From Paraburkholderia edwinii (GTDB lineage: Bacteria; Pseudomonadota; Gammaproteobacteria; Burkholderiales; Burkholderiaceae): a DNA stretch of 64,000 nt. The notes beneath the pieces are model-generated. The model saw only the letters and a list, made by a program, of their open reading frames with translations, searched no databases and had not been told where the DNA came from. Below, one piece after another: positions 46,339 to 55,727 of this stretch (the first letter of the stretch is position 1; each line of letters starts with the position of its first letter). A program made the position numbers and the translations under genes. The stretch is taken from NCBI RefSeq assembly GCF_019428685.1, contig NZ_CP080095.1, positions 4,650,001 through 4,714,000 of the forward strand, in the 5' to 3' direction.

Positions 46339-47862
46339 ATGGCCTCCAACGACTATCTGAAGAAAATCCTGACCGCGCGCGTCTACGACGTCGCCCGGGA
46401 GACCGAACTCGAACACGCGCGGAACCTGTCCGCCCGGATGCGCAACGCGATTTATCTGAAGCGCGAGGACAACCAGCCGGTCTTCTCGTTCAAGGTGCGC
46501 GGCGCCTACAACAAGATGGCGCATATTCCGGCGGACGCGCTGTCGCGCGGCGTGATTACGGCGTCGGCGGGCAATCATGCGCAGGGCGTGGCGCTGTCGG
46601 CCGCGCGTCTCGGCGTGAAGGCGATCATTGTCGTGCCGGTGACGACACCGCAAGTCAAAGTCGATGCGGTGCGCGCGCACGGCGGGCCGACCGTCGAAGT
46701 CGTGCAGGCCGGCGAATCGTATAGCGATGCGTATGCGCACGCGATGCGCCTGCAGGAACAGCACGGCCTCACCTTCGTCCATCCGTTCGACGACCCGTAT
46801 GTGATCGCCGGCCAGGGCACCGTCGCGATGGAAGTGCTGAGCCAGCATCAAGGTCCGATTCACGCGATCTTCGTGCCGATCGGCGGCGGCGGGCTCGCGG
46901 CCGGCGTGGCCGCCTACGTGAAAGAAGTGCGCCCGGAGATCAAGGTGATCGGCGTGCAGACCGACGATTCCTGCGCGATGGCGCAGTCGATCAAGGCCGG
47001 CAAGCGCGTCACGCTCAATGAAGTCGGCCTGTTTTCGGACGGCACGGCCGTGAAGCTGGTCGGCGAGGAAACCTTCCGGCTCTGCCAGCAGTATCTCGAC
47101 GAAGTGCTGACCGTCGATACGGATGCCCTTTGCGCCGCGATCAAGGACGTGTTCCAGGACACGCGCAGCGTGCTCGAACCGGCCGGCTCGCTCGCCGTGG
47201 CGGGCGCGAAGCAATACGCGGAGCGCGAAGGCATCGAGAACCAGACGCTGATCGCGGTCACGTCGGGCGCGAACATGAACTTCGACCGCATGCGTTTCGT
47301 CGCCGAGCGCGCGGAAGTCGGTGAAGCGCGCGAGGCCGTCTTCGCGGTGACGATTCCGGAAGAGCGCGGCAGCTTCAAGCGTTTTTGCGAGCTGATCGGC
47401 ACGCGCAGCGTGACCGAGTTCAACTACCGGATCGCCGACGCGAAGTCCGCGCATATTTTCGTCGGCGTGCAAATCAAAAGCCGTGACGAGTCGGCGCGCA
47501 TCGCGGCTTCGCTCGAAGCGCACGGCTTCGCGACCGTCGATCTGACCGGCGACGAACTGTCGAAGCAGCACATCCGTTATATGGTCGGCGGCCGCTCGCC
47601 GCTCGCGCACCATGAACGCCTGTTCCGCTTCGAGTTTCCGGAGCGGCCCGGCGCGCTGATGAAGTTCCTGTCGTCGATGGCGCCGAACTGGAATATCAGC
47701 CTGTTTCACTATCGGAATCAGGGCGCGGACTACAGCTCGATTCTCGTCGGCATTCAGGTGCCCGCGAGCGAAGACGCCGAATTCGCACGCTTTCTCGCGA
47801 CGCTCGGCTATCCGCACTGGGAAGAAACCGCGAATCCGGTCTACCGTCTGTTTCTTGGCTGA
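46339..47862 (+). CDS. ilvA: Threonine ammonia-lyase, biosynthetic
   Basis: A 507-residue PLP enzyme that deaminates threonine to 2-oxobutyrate, the first isoleucine-specific step. The PLP lysine is Lys52 in PVFSFKVRGAYN, followed by SAGNHAQGVALSAARLG and the Gly-rich phosphate loop GGGGLAAGVAAY. The C-terminal third has two ACT-like regulatory domains (around RGSFKRFCELIG and FRFEFPERPGALMKFL), as in the isoleucine-inhibited long form. An in-frame GTG at 46330 is an alternative start. A 5'-nucleotidase gene and queF follow on the same strand. Confidence 0.95.
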   Translation: MASNDYLKKILTARVYDVARETELEHARNLSARMRNAIYLKREDNQPVFSFKVRGAYNKMAHIPADALSRGVITASAGNHAQGVALSAARLGVKAIIVVPVTTPQVKVDAVRAHGGPTVEVVQAGESYSDAYAHAMRLQEQHGLTFVHPFDDPYVIAGQGTVAMEVLSQHQGPIHAIFVPIGGGGLAAGVAAYVKEVRPEIKVIGVQTDDSCAMAQSIKAGKRVTLNEVGLFSDGTAVKLVGEETFRLCQQYLDEVLTVDTDALCAAIKDVFQDTRSVLEPAGSLAVAGAKQYAEREGIENQTLIAVTSGANMNFDRMRFVAERAEVGEAREAVFAVTIPEERGSFKRFCELIGTRSVTEFNYRIADAKSAHIFVGVQIKSRDESARIAASLEAHGFATVDLTGDELSKQHIRYMVGGRSPLAHHERLFRFEFPERPGALMKFLSSMAPNWNISLFHYRNQGADYSSILVGIQVPASEDAEFARFLATLGYPHWEETANPVYRLFLG

Positions 47863-47901
47863 TCAGATGGCGGAGAACGACTTCATCATGGCGCTTTGAC
47901 G

Positions 47902-48810
47902 ATGGCTTTCACGCTCGAAGACAAACTGGTGGTCGCGATCTCGTCGCGCGCGCTGTTCGACTTCGAGGAAGAAAACCGCGTCTACGAGGACGGCGACTTG
48001 CGCGCGTACGAGGCGCTGCAGCGTGAGCGCCTCGATGTGCCGGCGAAGCCCGGTGTCGCGTTTCCGCTGATTCGCAAGCTGCTTGCGTTGAACGCGGGCA
48101 CGCCGCGCGTCGAAGTGGTGATCCTGTCGCGCAGCGATCCTATCAGCGGCTTGCGCGCGTTCAGCTCGGCGCGCGAACATGGGCTTGCGATCGAACGCGG
48201 CGTGTTCACGCGCGGCCGAGCACCGTTCGGCTATCTGCATCCGCTCAACGCGTCGCTGTTTCTATCCGCGAATCAGAACGACGTGCGCGACGCGCTTGCG
48301 GCCGGCTTTCCTGCCGCGCGCGTGCTGCCCGAATCGGCGCGGATGGCGAGCAAGTATCCGCACGAAATCCGCATCGCGTTCGACGGCGACGCCGTGCTGT
48401 TTTCCGATGAAGCCGAACGCGTGTTTCAGCAGGAAGGACTGCAGGCGTTCGTCGGTCATGAGACCGACAACCGCGACTTGCCGCTTGCCGACGGCCCGTT
48501 AAAGCCGCTGCTCGAAGCGCTGCACCGCCTGCAAAAACTCGCCGACGACGCGGCGCCGATGCGCATCCGTACCGCGCTCGTCACCGCGCGTTCGGCACCG
48601 GCGCACGAGCGGGCGATCCGCACGCTGATGGCCTGGAACATCGAAATCGACGAAGCGATGTTCCTCGGCGGCCTCGACAAAGGCGCATTTCTGCGCGAGT
48701 TCGAGCCCGACTTTTTCTTCGACGATCAAATTCGCTACTGCGATACGGCCCGGGCGCACGGCGTCTCCGCGACCGGGCATGTCGTCAGCGGCATCGTGAA
48801 CGCATCATGA
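47902..48810 (+). CDS. 5'-nucleotidase (cytosolic 5'-nucleotidase I-like family)
   Basis: A 302-residue protein of the family known as 5_nucleotid (PF06189-type), related in sequence to cytosolic 5'-nucleotidase I, which dephosphorylates nucleoside monophosphates. [20 protein letters not shown] carries the DxDxV-like HAD motif, and [19 protein letters not shown] and ELFPDFFFDD-like segments follow. The ATG at 47902 is preferred over a TTG two codons upstream. It lies 39 bases after ilvA, and its stop overlaps the queF start by 4 bases (ATGA), pointing to coupled translation and a possible link to nucleotide-derived queuosine synthesis. Confidence 0.85.
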   Translation: MAFTLEDKLVVAISSRALFDFEEENRVYEDGDLRAYEALQRERLDVPAKPGVAFPLIRKLLALNAGTPRVEVVILSRSDPISGLRAFSSAREHGLAIERGVFTRGRAPFGYLHPLNASLFLSANQNDVRDALAAGFPAARVLPESARMASKYPHEIRIAFDGDAVLFSDEAERVFQQEGLQAFVGHETDNRDLPLADGPLKPLLEALHRLQKLADDAAPMRIRTALVTARSAPAHERAIRTLMAWNIEIDEAMFLGGLDKGAFLREFEPDFFFDDQIRYCDTARAHGVSATGHVVSGIVNAS

Positions 48811-49631
48811 CACCCGACCAATCCCCGCTCGGCAAACCCGCCACGTACACCGAACAGTACGACGCGTCGCTGCTGTTTCCGATTGCGCGCAGCAACGCGC
48901 GCGAGCAGATCGGCATTACCGCGCGGCTGCCGTTTTTCGGCACCGACATCTGGAATGCGTACGAGCTTTCGTGGCTCAACGCGCGCGGCAAGCCGCAGAT
49001 CGCCATCGCGACGTTCTACGTGCCGGCTGATTCGCCGAATATCGTCGAATCGAAGTCGTTCAAGCTGTATCTCGGCTCGTTCGCGCACACGCAGTTCGAT
49101 TCGATCGATATCGTGCGCGATACGATCAAACGCGACGTCTCGGCATCGTGCGGCGCGACGGTTTCCGTGCATCTCTCCGGGCCGGCCGAATTCGGCAAGC
49201 TCGGGCTCGAGGAATTCGACGGGCTGTCGCTCGACCGGCTCGATCTCGATACCGACATTTACCTGCCCGACGCGTCGCTGTTAAAAGCCGCGCACGGCGA
49301 AGCGCCCGTCGAAGAAACGCTGTATTCGAACCTGCTGAAGTCGAACTGCCCGGTCACCGGCCAGCCCGACTGGGGCAGCGTGCAAATTCATTACGTCGGA
49401 CCGCAAATCGATCAGGCGTCGCTGCTGCGTTACATCATTTCGTACCGCAACCACACGGGGTTTCACGAGCAATGCGTCGAGAAGATGTTCGTCGACCTGC
49501 TCGCCGCATGTCAGCCCGTGAAGCTCGCGATCTACGCGCGTTATACGCGGCGCGGCGGGCTCGATATCAATCCGTTCCGCACGAATTTCAATCTGCCGAT
49601 GCCGGACAATCTGCGCACCGCGCGGCAGTAA
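48807..49631 (+). CDS. queF: NADPH-dependent 7-cyano-7-deazaguanine reductase QueF
   Basis: A 274-residue two-domain (YqcD/QueF type II) T-fold reductase that turns preQ0 into preQ1 for queuosine in tRNA. The N-terminal block has [20 protein letters not shown] and [17 protein letters not shown], the substrate-binding QueF motif. The active cysteine sits in [23 protein letters not shown], followed by the conserved [13 protein letters not shown]. Length matches the approximately 280-residue proteobacterial form. Translation is probably coupled to the preceding nucleotidase gene. A nested palindromic structure lies shortly after the stop. Confidence 0.95.
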   Translation: MTPDQSPLGKPATYTEQYDASLLFPIARSNAREQIGITARLPFFGTDIWNAYELSWLNARGKPQIAIATFYVPADSPNIVESKSFKLYLGSFAHTQFDSIDIVRDTIKRDVSASCGATVSVHLSGPAEFGKLGLEEFDGLSLDRLDLDTDIYLPDASLLKAAHGEAPVEETLYSNLLKSNCPVTGQPDWGSVQIHYVGPQIDQASLLRYIISYRNHTGFHEQCVEKMFVDLLAACQPVKLAIYARYTRRGGLDINPFRTNFNLPMPDNLRTARQ

Positions 49632-49658
49632 CGCAGAGGAAAAAGCACTACAGGAAAG

Positions 49659-49754
49659 CGCCGGCCCACACCATATCGACGCTGACACGGCGTACCCGTC
49701 CGATGCTTGCGCATCGATACGCCGTGTCAGTTTTCCCCAGCGGCTGGGCCGGCG
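49659..49754 (+). repeat. Nested palindrome with terminator-like inner stem after queF
   Basis: An outer perfect 10-base pair (CGCCGGCCCA at 49659-49668, complement at 49745-49754) encloses an inner perfect 13-base stem (CTGACACGGCGTA at 49682-49694 with TACGCCGTGTCAG at 49718-49730). The inner loop holds a further small stem, CGATGC/GCATCG. Four Ts follow the inner stem, so it can act as the queF terminator, but the outer arms and the three-level nesting go beyond an ordinary terminator. Confidence 0.8.
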
Positions 49755-49887
49755 ATGCGTAGAGTCGCATGAGCCGCGCATAAAAACTATCGGGCTTCCC
49801 TGATTCGCATGCAGGACATGCCCGACATTCTGACAACGCGTGCCGAAGGCCACACCTTCATTCGTTGTGCACGCTGCCCGGTCTCAA

Positions 49888-50274
49888 TCAACGCTGCGGC
49901 GCCTTATACGCCACGCAATCCACTTCGACCTTGCAGTCGATCACCATGCTCGACACAACGCACGCGCGTGCCGGCGGATGCTCGCCGAAGTACTCGCGAA
50001 ACACCTTGTTAAACGAAGCAAAGTCGCGCGGATCGTCAAGCCACACGCCGCAGCGCACAACATGCTCGGCGCTATAGCCCGCTTCCTTCAGGATCGCGAA
50101 CACATTCTGCAGCGCCTTGTGCGACTGCTGGACAATGCCGCCGTTGATCACTTCGCCGTTTTCCATCGGCGTCTGCCCGGACACATAGAGCCAACCGTCC
50201 GCTTCGACCGCCCGCGCAAACGGCATATGCTGGCCGCCCGTTCCTTTTCCGCCTTCAACGCCATAACGCTTCAT
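49888..50274 (-). CDS. RidA/YjgF-family imine deaminase
   Basis: A 128-residue RidA-type protein. It contains the family features MPFARAVEADGWLYVSGQTPM, HKALQNVFAILKEAG and the conserved arginine with ARACVVSSMVIDCKVEVDCVAY. RidA proteins hydrolyse reactive enamine/imine intermediates released by PLP dehydratases. It starts 35 bases after the D-aminoacylase gene on the same strand, and a PLP D-serine dehydratase-like gene lies just beyond, which fits such a job here. The archetypal RidA paralogue may be elsewhere in the genome. Confidence 0.9.
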   Translation of the reverse strand: MKRYGVEGGKGTGGQHMPFARAVEADGWLYVSGQTPMENGEVINGGIVQQSHKALQNVFAILKEAGYSAEHVVRCGVWLDDPRDFASFNKVFREYFGEHPPARACVVSSMVIDCKVEVDCVAYKAPQR

Positions 50275-50309
50275 CGTCCGCTCCCTTCAAAGAGATAGTC
50301 AGATACGGT

Positions 50310-51833
50310 TCAAAAATCCTGCGGTGCGTGATCGTCCTTAGCGGCCCTTGCGTCCTTAGCGGCCAGTTCAGTCGCCAAAGGCCGCGCACCGCGCGCGACA
50401 AATCGACCGGCGCGCCCGCCGGTCGGCGCACCGTCGCGATACGACAGCACACCGTTCACCCACACCGCTTCGATGCCCTCAGCCGCCTGCTGCGGCTTGT
50501 CGAACGTGGCCGCGTCACGCACGCGGGCCGGGTCGAACAGCACAAGGTCGGCGTGATAGCCGACATGCACTTCGCCGCGCTGCGTCAAGCCGAAGCGGCG
50601 TGCCGACAGACTCGTCATCTTGCGCACCGCTTCCTCGAGCGGGATCAGTTGCTGATCGCGCGCATAGTGGCCGAGCACGCGCGGAAATGCGCCCCACAGG
50701 CGCGGATGCGGCAGCGGATCGTTCGGCAGGCCATCGGAGCCGATCATCGTCGCCGGGTGCGACAGGATGCGCCGCACGTCGTCTTCCGACATGTTGTGAT
50801 AAACCGCGCCCGCCGGTTGCAGACGCTTCGCCGCTTCCTGCTGCGTCACGCCCCATTCGATCGCGATCGCGCTGATCAGCTTGCCCGCCATCTGCGGATG
50901 CGGCGTCGACCAGGTGATGGTGATGTCGATGTCGCCGGTCACCTGCTTGACGTCGAGCGTCGACGAACTGCGGCTGTACGGATAGCAATCGCAACCGATC
51001 GGCTGCATGCGCCGCGCGCCTTCGAGCGATTCGAGCACTTCACCGCTGCGCCCCCAGTTCGTCGGCCCTGCGCATTTCAGATGCGAGATCACGACCGGCA
51101 CGCGCGCATGGCGGCCGATGCGGTACGCCTCGTCCATCGCGTCGAGAATCGCATCGAACTCGGTGCGCATGTGGGTGGTGTACAGCGCGCCGGCTTCGGC
51201 GAGCGGCTCGGCAAGCGCCATCACTTCTTCAGTCGGCGCGGCGAATGCGGAGCCGTACGCGAGGCCCGAACTGAGCCCGAGCGCGCCGTGCGCGAGCGCT
51301 TCCTTCAGCTGCGCGCGCATCTGCTCGATTTCCTGTGCGGTCGCGGCCCGATCGAGCCGGTCCATCTGGTTGTTGCGCAGCGCGGTATGGCCGATCAGCG
51401 CGGCGACATTGACCGACGGCTGCGCCGCATTGACCGCCTCGACATACGCGGCAAAGGTCGGATAGCTGAACGCATCGCGCGCGCCGAGCAGATTCATCGG
51501 ATCCGGCGGATCGCCGTTCAGCGTAACCGGTGAAGCACTGATTCCGCAGTTGCCGACAATCACCGTCGTCACGCCTTGGGAGATTTTCGGCAGCATCTGC
51601 GGCGCGCGAATCACATGCGTGTCGTCGTGCGTGTGGACGTCGATGAAACCCGGCGCGAGCGCGTGGCCGTTCGCTTCGATCACGTCTTCGGCGAGCCAGT
51701 TCGACAGGTTGCCGATCGCGGCAATGCGCCCGTCGCGCAGCGCGACGTCGCGCTGCACCGGCGGCGCGCCCGTGCCGTCATAGAGCTGCGCGTCGAAGAT
51801 CAGCGTATCCGCGGCTTCGGGATGCGAGTGCAT
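50310..51833 (-). CDS. N-acyl-D-amino-acid deacylase
   Basis: A 507-residue amidohydrolase-superfamily enzyme that removes the acyl group from N-acyl-D-amino acids. The metal motif is GFIDVHTHDDTH, and family segments include TVIVGNCGISASP, LIGHTALRNNQM and MIGSDGLPNDPLPHPR. The C-terminal AFVNG-like block is seen as EAVWVNGVLSYRDGAPTG. Length is near the usual 480-500. It is divergent from the D-serine dehydratase-like gene and followed by RidA, giving a D-amino-acid catabolic module. Specificity (Asp, Glu or neutral) cannot be read. Confidence 0.92.
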   Translation of the reverse strand: MHSHPEAADTLIFDAQLYDGTGAPPVQRDVALRDGRIAAIGNLSNWLAEDVIEANGHALAPGFIDVHTHDDTHVIRAPQMLPKISQGVTTVIVGNCGISASPVTLNGDPPDPMNLLGARDAFSYPTFAAYVEAVNAAQPSVNVAALIGHTALRNNQMDRLDRAATAQEIEQMRAQLKEALAHGALGLSSGLAYGSAFAAPTEEVMALAEPLAEAGALYTTHMRTEFDAILDAMDEAYRIGRHARVPVVISHLKCAGPTNWGRSGEVLESLEGARRMQPIGCDCYPYSRSSSTLDVKQVTGDIDITITWSTPHPQMAGKLISAIAIEWGVTQQEAAKRLQPAGAVYHNMSEDDVRRILSHPATMIGSDGLPNDPLPHPRLWGAFPRVLGHYARDQQLIPLEEAVRKMTSLSARRFGLTQRGEVHVGYHADLVLFDPARVRDAATFDKPQQAAEGIEAVWVNGVLSYRDGAPTGGRAGRFVARGARPLATELAAKDARAAKDDHAPQDF

Positions 51834-52005
51834 GGGTCAGTCTCCTCGTGGTTGACGCTCGCCGGCGCCGCGATGCGCGGCGAGCGCATGCTTCATACGG
51901 GGCAGCGTACTTTCTGTAACATATCGAAGTCAACTTTGCTGCTGCAGAACTACACAATCACGGCGCGACAACCGCGCGACGAACCGCACGATGGAGTAAC
52001 ACGAG
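51834..52005. promoter_or_regulatory. Shared divergent promoter region of the D-amino-acid cluster
   Basis: This 172-base gap holds both promoters. At 51854-51884 there is an inverted repeat with 9-base arms CGCTCGCCG/CGGCGAGCG. A more AT-rich block, TGTAACATATCGAAGTCAAC, at about 51915-51934 is a candidate operator/promoter core; on the minus strand it gives TTGACT as a possible -35. No regulator gene is adjacent. Confidence 0.35.
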
Positions 52006-53289
52006 ATGAAAGTTACAAACTATCAGGGTCCAACGATCGATCCATTCAGCAAAGGGCTCGGCAATGTCCCGGGCACCAGTATCCAGCTGACCGACGCGGG
52101 CCGTCTCGAATGGAATCTGCTCGACGAAGACGTCAGTCTGCCGGCCGCCGTGCTCTACGCTGATCGCATCGAACACAACCTCAAGTGGATGCAGGCCTTC
52201 GTCGCCGAATACAACGTGAAGCTTGCGCCGCACGGCAAGACCACGATGGCGCCGCAACTGTTCCGTAAGCAGATCGAAACCGGCGCGTGGGGCATCACGC
52301 TCGCCACCGCGCATCAGGTGCGCGCCGCCTATCACGGCGGCATCTCGCGCGTGCTGATGGCCAACCAGCTGGTCGGCAAGCGCAATATGCTGATGGTCGC
52401 CGAGCTGCTCAGCGATCCGGACTTCGAGTTTTACTGTCTCGTCGATTCGGCTGCGGGCGTCGAACAGCTGGGCAAGTTTTTCGGTTCGGTGCGCAAGGAA
52501 CTCAATGTGCTGATCGAGCTCGGCGTGCCGGGCGGGCGCACCGGCGTGCGCGACGGCGCGCAACTGAAGGCGGTGCTCGAGGCCATCGCGCGCTACCCCG
52601 ATTCGCTGCAGCTGGCGGGCATCGAACTGTATGAGGGCGTGCTGAAGGAAGAAACGGAGGTGCGCGCGTTTCTGCGCGCCGCGGTCGCGACCACGCGCGC
52701 GCTGCTCGACGCAAAACGCTTTGCGCGCACGCCGGCGATTCTGTCGGGCGCCGGTTCCGCGTGGTACGACATCGTCGCTGAAGAATTCGCGCAAACGGCC
52801 GATGCCAGCCAGGTTGAAATCGTGCTGCGGCCGGGCTGCTATCTGACGCATGACGTCGGCGTTTATCGCAAGGCGCAGAACGACATCTTCGCGCGCAATC
52901 CGGTGGCGAAGAAAATGGGTGAAGGCCTGCAGCCCGCGCTGCAGTTGTGGGCCTACGTGCAGTCGATTCCCGAACCGGACCGCGCGATCATCGGCTTGGG
53001 CAAGCGCGATGCGGCGTTCGATTCAGGGCTGCCGGAACCGGCGCGTCACTATCGGCCCGGCGGCACGGCGACGGCGCCGCGCGATGTGGCCGCCAGCGAA
53101 GGCTGGGAAGTGTTCAACATGAACGACCAGCACGCGTATATGCGGATTCCGGCGGGCGCCGATCTGAAAGTTGGCGACATGATCGCGTTCGACATCTCGC
53201 ACCCGTGCCTGACTTTCGACAAGTGGCGTCAGGTGCTCGTCGTCGATCGTTCTTATCGCGTGACGGAAGTGATCGAGACGTTCTTTTGA
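52006..53289 (+). CDS. D-serine dehydratase-like PLP enzyme (fold-type III amino acid deaminase)
   Basis: A 427-residue PLP enzyme of the alanine-racemase-like fold, D-threonine aldolase/DSD1 group. The PLP lysine lies in KLAPHGKTTMAPQLFRKQ, and the C-terminal metal-binding segment includes NDQHAYMRIP and FDISHPCLTFDKW with the conserved His and Cys. DSD1-type proteins deaminate D-serine, D-threonine or beta-hydroxyaspartate to 2-oxo acids and ammonia through an enamine. It is divergent from the D-aminoacylase and RidA genes. A GGAG ribosome site lies about 9 bases before ATG, and a terminator follows the stop by about 40 bases. Confidence 0.88.
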   Translation: MKVTNYQGPTIDPFSKGLGNVPGTSIQLTDAGRLEWNLLDEDVSLPAAVLYADRIEHNLKWMQAFVAEYNVKLAPHGKTTMAPQLFRKQIETGAWGITLATAHQVRAAYHGGISRVLMANQLVGKRNMLMVAELLSDPDFEFYCLVDSAAGVEQLGKFFGSVRKELNVLIELGVPGGRTGVRDGAQLKAVLEAIARYPDSLQLAGIELYEGVLKEETEVRAFLRAAVATTRALLDAKRFARTPAILSGAGSAWYDIVAEEFAQTADASQVEIVLRPGCYLTHDVGVYRKAQNDIFARNPVAKKMGEGLQPALQLWAYVQSIPEPDRAIIGLGKRDAAFDSGLPEPARHYRPGGTATAPRDVAASEGWEVFNMNDQHAYMRIPAGADLKVGDMIAFDISHPCLTFDKWRQVLVVDRSYRVTEVIETFF

Positions 53290-53328
53290 TGTAGCTTCGA
53301 CAGCGGGCTCGATCACACAAAAGCGACG

Positions 53329-53359
53329 AAACGGCGGCATTTTGCGTGCCGCCGTTTTT
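53329..53359 (+). terminator. Rho-independent terminator after the D-serine dehydratase-like gene
   Basis: An 11-base stem (AAACGGCGGCA with TGCCGCCGTTT) has a 7-base loop and is followed by Ts, starting about 40 bases after the stop. It also separates this unit from the convergent MarR gene. Confidence 0.9.
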
Positions 53360-53397
53360 GCTTGATGCGACGAGTGCGATTTCTTTTGCCGCGCTCG

Positions 53398-53862
53398 TCA
53401 GCTGCCCGCTTCGGCTGCGCGTGCCGGCACCCCTGCCGCCACCTCGCCGATGCGCGCTTCGAGCATGCCCAACGCGTTCGACAACGCTGCGAGCGCGTCT
53501 TCGGGCAGCGTCGCCATCGTCTCGTGCAAAAACGCATTGCGGCTGGGCAGGCTCGCTTCGATTGCCGCGCGGCCTTCATCGGTGAGCCGCACATTGGTGA
53601 CGCGATTGTCGCGTGCGTCCATGCTGCGTTCGATCCAGCCGAGCGCTTCCAGCGATTTCAATTGCCGCGTCAGCGCGCCGGGATCGACGCGCAGCTTCTC
53701 GACGAGCCGCTTTTGCGACGACTCGCCGTCCTGCTCGTACAACGCGAGCATGATCCGCCAGCGCGGCATCGGATGCCCGACCTGCGCCTCGAACGCCGAC
53801 ATGAACGCGCGATACGTGCGGCCAAACTGATGAAGGATCGCGATCCGGTCCTGTTCTTCCAT
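53398..53862 (-). CDS. MarR-family transcriptional regulator
   Basis: A 154-residue winged-helix regulator. The core WRIMLALYEQDGESSQKRLVEKLRVDPGALTRQLKSLEALGWIERSMDARDNR contains the recognition helix and the wing with its DxRxxR pattern. MarR repressors usually sense small aromatic or toxic compounds. It lies 87 bases downstream of an EmrB-type efflux gene on the same strand, so it probably regulates that gene. Sequences GTCAAC occur at 53924 and 53941 in its upstream gap and again within the palindrome before the transporter. The ligand is unknown. Confidence 0.9.
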   Translation of the reverse strand: MEEQDRIAILHQFGRTYRAFMSAFEAQVGHPMPRWRIMLALYEQDGESSQKRLVEKLRVDPGALTRQLKSLEALGWIERSMDARDNRVTNVRLTDEGRAAIEASLPSRNAFLHETMATLPEDALAALSNALGMLEARIGEVAAGVPARAAEAGS

Positions 53863-53949
53863 TAGTTGCTACCCAACCCAAGTCATTGAACTATCGATAG
53901 CGCCGATCTGCGCGCCCATACACGTCAACGCGACGCGCCAGTCAACCGG

Positions 53950-55545
53950 TCATTCCGCGGCGACGGTCGGCTCGAGCTTGCGCGTCAGCTTCACCGGCGG
54001 CACGCGCCGGCTTTGCCAGACCGACGCCAGCGCGACCAGCGTGGCGATCGCGAGACCCATATGAATCGCGCCGACTAGCGAGCTGCGCGCCGCTTCCAGC
54101 AGAACCGCGCCGTCGTGACCCGCCCGATGCAGCTGATCGAGCAGGCTCGCCTGCGCGCCGTGATCGATCAGGATCTGCGGATCGCCAAGCGCGTGGTACC
54201 AGTGGCTCGCATTATCGTTCTCGAGCGCATTGCGCACACCGTGCGTGTACATCTGCGTCACCAGCGTGCCGGTGATCGCCGTGCCCATCATGCCGCCGAT
54301 CATGCGCAGCGACTGCAGCAGCGCCGTTGCAATGCCGAAATGCTCGCGGCCCGCGGTCTGCTGCGCGAAGATCGTCAGGTTCGGCAAAACGAAGCCGAGG
54401 CCCAGACCCGCCAGCACCATCAGCATCATCAGCAGCCAGTGCGGCATGGTGCGCATCGACATCGCGGCGCCGAGACATGCGACCGTCAACAGCACAAAGC
54501 CTATATACAGCATCAGATTCGGGTTGCGCACACGCGAAACGACCCGTCCATTCGCGATGCTGCCGATCGTAATGAACACGACGAGCGGCGTAATGACCAG
54601 TCCCGCCTCGTTCGGCGACATGCCGAAACCGCCCTGGAACAGCAGCGGCGCGTAAAACAGAATCGAGAACATCGAGAAGCCGGCCAGCACCGCCAGCACG
54701 AAGAGCGCGTTCAGACTGCGATTCTTGAACATGTCGGCCGGGAGGATTGCTTGCGGAAAGCGCTTTTCCCATTGCCATAGCGCATATGACGACGCGACGC
54801 TGACGGCAAGCAACCCGACCGTTGAAACGCTGAAGCCATGCTTTGGCAGCATTTCGACGAAGAGCTGCAAGCTTCCCAGCGCGAGTGCGATCAGCAGTGC
54901 GCCGGGCCAGTCGAGCCGCATCTTGCCTTGATGCGCGACGTGCCGCAAATGCGGCAGATAGCGCCACACGAAGATCAGCGAGATCAGGCCCACCGGAATG
55001 TTCACGTAAAACACCGAACGCCAGCCGTAATACTGCGTGAGAAAACCGCCGAGCGATGGCCCGACCGCGTTGGCGATGCCGAACGCCGTGCTCATCAACA
55101 CCTGCCAGCGCAGACGCACGACCGAGTCGGGAAAGAGGTCGGGGATACAGGCGAACGCGGTACCGACCAGCATGCCGCCGCCGATGCCCTGCAGGCCGCG
55201 CGCGAGGACCAGGAACAGCATGCTGTTCGCCGCGCCGCATAACACCGACGCGCCGGTAAACACGATGATCGACGCGATGACGAACGGCTTGCGCCCGTAG
55301 TAGTCGCCGAGACGCCCGAAGATCGGCACCGTGATGACCGAAGTCAGCAGATAGGAGGTGGCGACCCATGCGTAGAGCTCGAAGCCTCTGAGTTCTGCGA
55401 CGATGGTCGGCAGCGCCGTGCCGACCACGGTCTGGTCGAGCGCAACGAGCATGGAGACAAAGGAAACGCCGAGCATCGCAAGCAGCGACTCCCGGAACGG
55501 TAATACTTGCCCACTCGAATGGTGAGCGGCGGTATGGACGGCCAT
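53950..55545 (-). CDS. MFS multidrug efflux transporter, DHA2/EmrB type
   Basis: A 531-residue inner-membrane transporter with about 14 predicted helices. Signature segments are LDQTVVGTALPTIVAEL in helix 1 and GRLGDYYGRKPF (motif A) in the loop after helix 2; motif C-like GPSLGGFLTQYYGWRSVFYVNIPVG follows helix 5. Members export drugs with proton exchange, sometimes with an EmrA adaptor, which is absent here. The ATG at 55545 is used; a GTG four codons upstream is possible and neither has a clear ribosome site. A MarR gene follows and a palindrome lies just upstream. Confidence 0.92.
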   Translation of the reverse strand: MAVHTAAHHSSGQVLPFRESLLAMLGVSFVSMLVALDQTVVGTALPTIVAELRGFELYAWVATSYLLTSVITVPIFGRLGDYYGRKPFVIASIIVFTGASVLCGAANSMLFLVLARGLQGIGGGMLVGTAFACIPDLFPDSVVRLRWQVLMSTAFGIANAVGPSLGGFLTQYYGWRSVFYVNIPVGLISLIFVWRYLPHLRHVAHQGKMRLDWPGALLIALALGSLQLFVEMLPKHGFSVSTVGLLAVSVASSYALWQWEKRFPQAILPADMFKNRSLNALFVLAVLAGFSMFSILFYAPLLFQGGFGMSPNEAGLVITPLVVFITIGSIANGRVVSRVRNPNLMLYIGFVLLTVACLGAAMSMRTMPHWLLMMLMVLAGLGLGFVLPNLTIFAQQTAGREHFGIATALLQSLRMIGGMMGTAITGTLVTQMYTHGVRNALENDNASHWYHALGDPQILIDHGAQASLLDQLHRAGHDGAVLLEAARSSLVGAIHMGLAIATLVALASVWQSRRVPPVKLTRKLEPTVAAE

Positions 55546-55561
55546 TTTTGTCGGCACAACT

Positions 55562-55575
55562 GTTGACGAGTCAAC
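55562..55575. promoter_or_regulatory. Candidate MarR operator before the efflux gene
   Basis: GTTGAC and GTCAAC form perfect 6-base arms around GA, 17 bases before the transporter ATG. On the minus strand an extended -10, TGGTATGAT, ends at 55584, placing this palindrome over the expected transcription start, a usual site for repression. Confidence 0.55.
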
Positions 55576-55727
55576 GATGTGGAATCATACCATACTGCCA
55601 GGCTCTAATCTTGCGGGGAACCTGCCGGCGATGCGTCGTCGTCATAACGCGCACGATAAGCGGCGACATGCGCTGCAACACGCGCAGCAGAATGCGCGGC
55701 CGCTATTCGCCTGTCTCAAGGAGTGAC

